Position numbers and translations under genes: made by a program
Notes under the pieces: model-generated
Seen by the model: only the letters and a program-made list of their open reading frames with translations
Database searches by the model: none
What the model was told of the DNA's origin: nothing
Assembly (NCBI GenBank): GCA_031216915.1
Contig: CM062292.1
Span: 204,249,262-204,313,261 of the forward strand
Reading direction: 5' to 3'
DNA from: Pictodentalium vernedei
Taxonomy: Eukaryota; Mollusca; Scaphopoda; Dentaliida; Dentaliidae
DNA: 64,000 nucleotides
Shown: piece after piece, positions 58,881-64,000 of the stretch
How the letters are laid out: the number at the start of each line of letters is the position of its first letter
How positions within the stretch are numbered: the first letter of the stretch is position 1

Positions 58881-59948
58881 TTGGGAACAAACAGGAATAG
58901 AAAAATATGGAAGAGAGGCTGAGAACTGGGTACGGGGTTGATGTGTCTTTAGGTTTCCACATTGCCTTGTATTTATGCCTGAGGGGTTTGAGTACACTTG
59001 GAATGTAGTTTCAAAACTGACAGGGAGGTTGTGTTCTGACCAGTCGTACATGAAAAGAAGTGAGTGTAGCTTGTACAAATCGATAAATTTGAGAATTTTC
59101 AAACATTTGAAAAGGGGGTCCGTATGTGAGTTGTACTTTTTGTTCGCTGTGATACGAACAGCCTTTTTCTGCAACTTCAGAATTTGTTTGCTTGCTGGTG
59201 TGTTACCCCATATTTGGATCCCATAAATTAAATGGCTTTGAATTAGGGTGAAATAAAGTGAACGTAATGTCTCGAGCGGCAGAAAATTTTTGGCTCTTCT
59301 CAGAATATAAATTGCCCTGGATAGCTTTGTACAGAGAGCAGATACATGCTGATTAAATTTAAGATTCTCGTCCAGGTTAATTCCTAGAAATTTTATGAAT
59401 TTGTCATGACTATTATTACCTGCAAATATTATTTCTGAGTTGTTCAAGGAAATTTTGGGCTGTGCGTTGTTGTATTTATAGTTGTCGTTTTGAGGCTGAA
59501 GAAGTATAACTTTTGTTTTTTTAGCATTTAACGATAACTTATTTGCTAAACACCAATTGTTGATTTTCGATAATTCATTGTTGGCCATCTCCATCAGGAG
59601 ATTGAGGTCGTTCCCAGACTTATAAGCTGTTGTGTCATCCGCGAATGATAGGATGCTCATGTCAGTAGACTCACAAATGTCACTAATAAATAGTACAAAT
59701 AAAAGAGGGCCAAGTACAGAACCCTGTGGTACCCCTGTAGTAATATTTAGTAGTTCAGAGGATTCACTCATGGATCGCACATATTGGAACCTCCCAGAGA
59801 GGTAGTTCTGAAAGCAAGAATTAGCTATACCTCTAATGCCGTAATGTTCGAATTTCCTAACAAGTATATCGTGGTCAATGGTATCAAAGGCTTTAGAAAA
59901 ATCTAAAAACATGGATAGTGTGCAGTCTTTAGATGCTTTGTTATTCAT
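58824..59948 (-). pseudogene. Reverse transcriptase fragment of an L2/CR1/Daphne-like LINE
   Basis: This open frame of 374 codons has the RT fingers-palm core in order. FLDFSKAFDTIDHDIL (about residues 14-29) is the first catalytic Asp box. GVPQGSVLGPLLFVLFISDI (about 72-91) follows, then SFADDTTAY (about 100-108) with the paired catalytic Asp. NWCLANKLSLNAKKTK (about 131-146) and FLGINLDENLKFNQHVSAL (about 188-206) come next, then the thumb and C-terminal region with LIYGIQIWGN and CLKILKFIDLYKLHSLLFMY. Coding sense continues a few codons upstream of the ATG (DHPIINHVST) to a stop at about 59985, the element breakpoint. The last ~15 residues come from flanking DNA. The endonuclease domain and N-terminal RT motifs are missing, so it is a 5'-truncated, inverted fragment, though its RT core is unbroken and thus fairly young. 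Clade assignment is by motif style only. Confidence 0.85.
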
Positions 59949-60085
59949 TGTGGAAACGTGGTTGATTATTGGATGATCTGTCTATGACTTTGTAACCTTG
60001 TTTTTTCGCCTCATGTTTGTATTTGTATGCTGTGAAATAAATTGAATTGAAATTGAAAAATTGAATTGAATTGAAATTGATGTCT
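58885..60085. mobile_element. Non-LTR retrotransposon with inverted 5' part (twin priming)
   Basis: Two pieces face each other. 58885-59982 carries RT coding sequence on the minus strand. 59983-60085 reads as a retrotransposon 3' end on the plus strand (TGCTGTGAAATAAATTGAAT then ATTGAATTG repeats). In element coordinates the left edge of the inverted piece (late C-terminus) is where the 3' piece should begin, as expected when a LINE is copied by twin priming. The left junction also shows CTGTTTGTTCCCAA and its inverse TTGGGAACAAACAG, the first being native array sequence. No clear target duplication was found. Confidence 0.7.
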
Positions 60086-60439
60086 GAAGCCACCGACACA
60101 GATCATTTTCACACTTCTTTCATGAGTGAGTTGTAAACCAGTTGCAAAACTGAAACCGGAACAATTTTTCAACCGTTCCAGCACAGGTTAATGGAGTAAT
60201 CGTTTGAACACAACCAACTGCATAGTGGGAGTATTAACCTCGACAATAACTGCATGGTGCTCTGGAATGTTTTTCACTCCTAGTGAAGTCGAGCGCCCTA
60301 AGCTAGGACATTTCAATAGTCACCCCCTATGCCACACTTGAAGAAAGAGACAGCAAGATTTTTTGTTAAGCTTAGAGAGAGGAAAATTTCCTCCACGTTT
60401 TTTTTTAACTGTATTTTGAAACCATTTTATACTTTTCAG
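60086..60439. other. Possible intron, no gene seen
   Basis: It contains CTGAAACCGG near 60151, faintly like the array unit, and a pyrimidine tract leading to the acceptor at 60439. Confidence 0.3.
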
Positions 60440-60717
60440 GATACAAGGTGCACGTCTCATTGGAGGCTACGAACCTGCGTTTTCTATTGCAACCCCACTA
60501 CATTATCGTTTTGATAGTTATATATATGTACCGCATCAGGCTTGATGGGAAAGTTAGTCACTCATGTGCTAATATTTCCAACAATGTGAAGGGCAACAAA
60601 ATTATCAATAAACCTCCCAAAAGAGCGCGACTGAACGAGGCCTCATTGACCCCAGCAAGTTCAGTAGTGGAAGTGTTTAGATCTTCTTGGCACTTGAGTT
60701 CCTCCGCACCTGCATAA
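60440..60717 (+). CDS. Possible last coding exon of an unknown gene
   Basis: An acceptor (TTTTATACTTTTCAG) precedes an open frame ending in TAA at 60715-60717. With a split first codon the peptide reads YKVHVSLEATNLRFLLQP, then a hydrophobic stretch (YIIVLIVIYMY), a basic patch (KPPKRARLNE) and a Ser-rich tail. I do not recognise it. Evidence is the acceptor, about 90 codons of open frame and composition, so a chance frame remains possible. It lies just after the LINE 3' tail, and no upstream exon was found. Confidence 0.25.
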
Positions 60718-61007
60718 GAATTACGAGCAAACTTACATTGATTAAGCTCTTGGAGTGACTTGTCTTAAATTAAAAATAATGTTTCGGACCGATTGTAGCA
60801 GGAATAATGCAGGATAACAATAAAATACGAACAGTCCCCCATCGTATCCAAAGACAGCATCAGGCCCGAAGACGCTTTCTTGAAAATCCATGTTCGGGGC
60901 GCATATTAGAATTTGAGAAAAATAGAGTAAACTATTCCGACAACTTATTTCTGCTGGTATTGCGATTGGAGAGTTTTCATAGATTATCCGTATTCGTAGA
61001 AACACTA

Positions 61008-61248
61008 CAGTGGCCGTGGACTGGTCACTTTCCGCGGGGTAGCAATGTTTCCACGGACGCAATAATGTCAGATTCCAAACACTAATTATAGAAATAATCA
61101 TAAAATATTTAATTAATGAAGCACCGGGTACAACCCGGTGCTTCATTAATTAAAATTCTGCTGCTGATGAGTTGTATTGCCTGGTAAACACATGCGGGGA
61201 CATCACTGCCTACGCATGGATTACGACCACTCCACGGCGACTGTCCTG
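61008..61248. mobile_element. MITE E copy with perfect inner palindrome
   Basis: CAGTGGCCGTGGACTGGTC at the left, CCACTCCACGGCGACTGTC at the right. The centre 61108-61154, TTTAATTAATGAAGCACC then GGGT, is followed by ACA and its exact complement. It shares the CCACGGACGCAATAATGTCA and GACATCACTGCC blocks with the 29.2- and 51.0-kb copies. Confidence 0.8.
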
Positions 61249-61430
61249 TCACGCCGTGCACGGGGAAAATGCGACATGATTCTGCAAATTCACGAATCAA
61301 TTTTTTTCTACATTTATATTGACTTCTGTGCTGTCAATAATCTTGTCTACAAAAGAAACGGTTGATCGTTTCGTGATCATATTATGTGTAAGGAATTTTA
61401 GATGTTTGAAAGTTGACTTCATAGGCAGTT

Positions 61431-61645
61431 TAACCCTTACCTAACTTTGTTCACAAAATTCAGTTTTCAAATTTTAGTATTTTTTTCAATTTTTGCCCTC
61501 AAAACATACTTTATGTCCTGTTGAGCTAGCTCCTACAAGGGGTCATAAGCCATGTTTTTCAGGCAATAAATAGAAATCTTTAGTTGTCCAAGAAAGAGAA
61601 ATAAAATTGCCGTCTCCTATAGACGTGTTACGTTAAACACCTTAA
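61431..61645. mobile_element. TTAA-type hairpin MITE, decayed (family A-like)
   Basis: TTAACCCTTACCTAACTTTG at the left, then CCCTCAAAACATACTTTATG, a reduced GAGCTAGCTCCTACAAGGGG centre, GTCATAAGCCATGTTTTTCA, and GTTACGTTAAACACCTTAA at the right. Confidence 0.6.
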
Positions 61646-62354
61646 CTTCAGACAGTCGTCAGACACAGAAGTCGAAATAATATTTGTAAATAATCTGTGA
61701 TCGATTTTGTTGTGCTCCTATGCACGGATGTAAAAAGAACAAGGTATGCAACTTCAATATCAGGAAACCCATAACACGCTGTTCTTTCTACCCATCTCAA
61801 AATTTAATCGCTCGGTGCATGGATATAAAAAATCAATACACACAACTGCTGTTTCACTTACAACCTTACAGGTCCTTCTTTCTGACTATCTCAGATACGA
61901 ACCACGTGACCCAGTCCTGAATGCCGTGTGTTAATTGAAGGACTTAACCGTCGGGTATGCTTGCCTTCTTTATGATTTCGCAGAGTTTCAGAAAAAAATT
62001 AAACTTTTTTCGATTGTGATACACTAAAAAATAAATGTTCATAGCCTGCAAAGGTCATTGTCTTCTTCTCCAACTGACACCAAGCTTCAGACGCGAGTGG
62101 TTTGAGTTTAAGATGGGTAGAAAACGTACTCGTAGGAATCTTTATGAAATTGGAGTTTTATACCTTGTTTTTTGCTACATGTGATATTAGGGACACACCA
62201 TGGTTGATTAGAAGAGTTAGCATCAAATACCAATCTTTTACCTCTCAGCATGTGCTGATTACCTGTGATCTGGAAGTCTATGTGACAGTTTTAGTGCTAT
62301 AATTCACTTCACAGAGTAAGAGGCTAGATTTGCCCTAGAAGTAAAATAGAATAC
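61646..62354. other. Likely intron of the Temptin-like gene
   Basis: It lies downstream (minus strand) of the donor at 62353-62354. I found no further exon matching the family. Plus-strand frames at 61720-61934 have no recognised motif. Confidence 0.35.
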
Positions 62355-62505
62355 CTGGGTGAGATATAGCGGGTCCTTCGGGCAGGGCTCCGACTGTCCA
62401 AATACAATGCGGATCACCCAACTCCTCGCCGTTTGTTTTACCATCACCGTCGGAATCTTTCACACACAGTCCATGTGTCCAGCGCTTCCCGAAGGCTTTA
62501 AAATC
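62355..62505 (-). CDS. Temptin-like domain exon (internal)
   Basis: On the minus strand a 151-bp open exon lies between an acceptor (TTTACGCTTTACTAG, AG at 62506-62507) and a donor (CACCCAG|GTATTC, GT at 62353-62354). It encodes DFKAFGKRWTHGLCVKD, then DSDGDGKTNGEELGDP, HCIWTVGALPEGPAISHP. This order is the core of the secreted Temptin family, first known as an Aplysia water-borne pheromone component and present in many invertebrates: D-F-x-A-x-G-x-x-W-T, a Cys, a calcium-loop-like DSDGDG-x-x-NGEELGDP, a second Cys, W, then I-S/T-H-P-G. The two cysteines (residues 14 and 34 of the exon) are where the family forms a disulphide. The exon is phase 0 at its start and leaves one base of a Gly codon at its end. 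The signal-peptide and C-terminal exons are not found in the window. The same domain also occurs next to DOMON/monooxygenase domains, so the full protein could be larger. Confidence 0.75.
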
Positions 62506-62895
62506 CTAGTAAAGCGTAAAATCAAATAAGTTAACAAACACATAGAAATATACAAAGATAGAAAACACATGTTCGATTCCGTTATTTACGTAATACTCTA
62601 AACATTTGGCAGAACACCATTCTGGGCCTGTTTGAACACGGAGTATAAATCGGTGTATACATGGGCAAACTACCATATGTGAGGTTGATATAAAGGGTAG
62701 AAGCCGTTTTCTGTTCTCGATCAGGGACCAATACTATAAAACTTTTACAGTTGTATTTATCAGAATTATATTTTCTATTTATAGAATAACTAACAGAAAT
62801 CAACCATTAGTATTTTCAATGATGTGGCAATTTGCCAATAGGAAAATTGCCATATCTCTTAAAATGCTAATGATTCATTTTAGTCAGTTATATTA
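62506..62895. other. Likely intron of the Temptin-like gene
   Basis: AT-rich. A lone minisatellite unit (ACAGAAATCAACCATTAGTA) lies at 62793. No exon recognised. Confidence 0.35.
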
Positions 62896-63324
62896 CAGTG
62901 GAGCCCACTTAATTGGATATCTCTTACTTGTATATCCCTGTTAATTGAATATAATTTTCAAACACAAAACCATTTACCATACCTTCAGTACAAATTTGAT
63001 CTGTTAATTGCATATGGGTTGTAGAGTAAACTCCTGTTAATTGTATATAAATTTTTGTAATAAGCCGAAAAAATTACTGTGACACGCACCAAATTTCTCT
63101 TATTTATCAACCTTTTTAGCCTCACTACATCCGATACACGCATTTATTCTATTATATCTTGTTTGACAGAGCTCTAAGAGCTCTGTCAAACAAGATATAA
63201 TAGAATAAATGTTCAGTTTACCTCCAGAACACAGAAACTGACCAGATCCCTTTTACTTGTATACTCCTGTTAATTGAATAATTTTCAGTGGCAAAATGGA
63301 TATTCAATTAAGAGGATTCTACTG
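62896..63324. mobile_element. pogo/Tigger-like MITE F with TA duplication
   Basis: Left end CAGTGGAGCCCACTTAATTG and right end, read inward, CAGTAGAATCCTCTTAATTG are inverted repeats, flanked by TA (62894-62895, 63325-63326). The word (T)CCTGTTAATTG(A/T)ATAT recurs internally (62936, 63032, 63267). A perfect palindrome sits inside at 63142-63210. Confidence 0.8.
63142..63210. repeat. Perfect 69-nt palindrome (34-bp arms, 1-nt loop)
   Basis: ATTTATTCTATTATATCTTG then TTTGACAGAGCTCT-type arm is followed by A and its exact complement. It lies inside MITE F and may be a separate small insertion. AGAGCTCTGTCAAACAA recurs at 6326 with a partial match around it. Confidence 0.85.
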
Positions 63325-63326
63325 TA

Positions 63327-64000
63327 ATAGGTAGAACACAAAATTCTAGAAAATATCATCATAAAGGTTTTTTGTATTGGCTCCTGATCTGATAGAATTT
63401 TAGAATATTATTTTTAGAGTTATATCCCTTTATGTGCTGTATCCGCTTTTTATTTTTGTTCATTATGAACTTGGGTGTTTTTCCCTTTATTATTATTATT
63501 ATTATTATCATTATTTATTACGTCGTAGGTAACAAACATAGTTACATGACATCAAGGAATTACAAATAACATAATGTGATAAAAGACAAAACTAACAAAA
63601 ACAGTGGGAAAATGAGTGTCCCAAAAACGGACTTCGCGATCTCGCCCACAACACACACACACACACACACACACTCGCGCGAACAACACACATACACTCA
63701 CACACTCCTGTACTGCATGCTTATGTATGAAAACCCACCCATAGGCATAAAAACAACGCGGACACAACGTGGTAATGACGCTAAAGCCTATACATGAGTA
63801 TAAGATAGATTGATGGCACATGGGGCGAGGGAAAAGGTTTCAGTGTGGTTGATAATGTTACGAAGAGTGCCGTAAAAAAACCTATTTGGACGGGATGGTC
63901 TTCATGTAAGAGACACGGAATCTGCATAGTGTGTATGTGTGTATTTCACACATACCGACAACATATGAGTACATGTTTATAATGAGAGTTTGGCTGATTG
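63327..64000. other. No gene seen; microsatellites
   Basis: (ATT)n lies at about 63487-63508 and (CA)n at about 63651-63673. The last 150 bases have no recognised exon. Confidence 0.5.

Overview
The window looks like intergenic and intronic DNA from the nuclear genome of a marine invertebrate animal. It has no bacterial-style gene packing and almost no long open frames. It does have spliceosomal exon signals, many short hairpin DNA transposons, tRNA- and 5S-headed SINEs with (AAAT)n tails, non-LTR retrotransposon remains and a Temptin-like exon. Mollusc, brachiopod, amphioxus, hemichordate or another marine invertebrate would all fit; the sequence alone does not decide.

Layout. 0.8-1.15 kb: possible last exon of an unknown gene (-). 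1.3-3.3 kb: decayed PIF/Harbinger element. 4.8-5.3, 8.65-9.66 and 20.96-21.25 kb: three copies of one dispersed repeat, the second carrying a 453-bp MITE. 6.64-8.20 kb: Tc1-like element with both terminal repeats and a broken transposase. 10.7-11.05 kb: reverse-transcriptase relic. 12.26-13.17 kb: two SINEs with perfect target-site duplications, one with a tRNA-like head and one with a 5S rRNA-derived head. 15.36-15.47 kb: small exon with good splice sites (-). 17.3-17.7 kb: minisatellite. 21.8-30.8 kb: dense MITEs. 34.863-45.53 kb: a 5,332-bp unit in tandem, two nearly identical copies, bounded by older partial direct and inverted copies of its own parts. 48.9-49.9 kb: short tandem units. 53.7-54.15 kb: second 5S-headed SINE. 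55.45-55.79 kb: tRNA-headed SINE with a 14-bp duplication. 55.85-58.88 kb: 3-kb degenerate tandem array with a conserved GGCTGCTGC/GCAGCC hairpin. 58.88-60.09 kb: non-LTR retrotransposon whose RT segment is inverted relative to its 3' tail. 62.355-62.505 kb: Temptin-like exon (-). 62.9-63.3 kb: pogo/Tigger-like MITE with a perfect 69-nt palindrome inside.

The dominant theme is a set of about twenty hairpin MITEs flanked by TTAA with CCC...GGG ends, as in piggyBac elements. They fall into at least four sequence families (A-D here), and decayed copies often lie beside intact ones. No piggyBac transposase is visible, so mobilisation from elsewhere is inferred. There is no operon or pathway here. 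The only host coding evidence is one recognisable exon (Temptin-like) and three weaker exon candidates; the rest is mobile or repetitive DNA.
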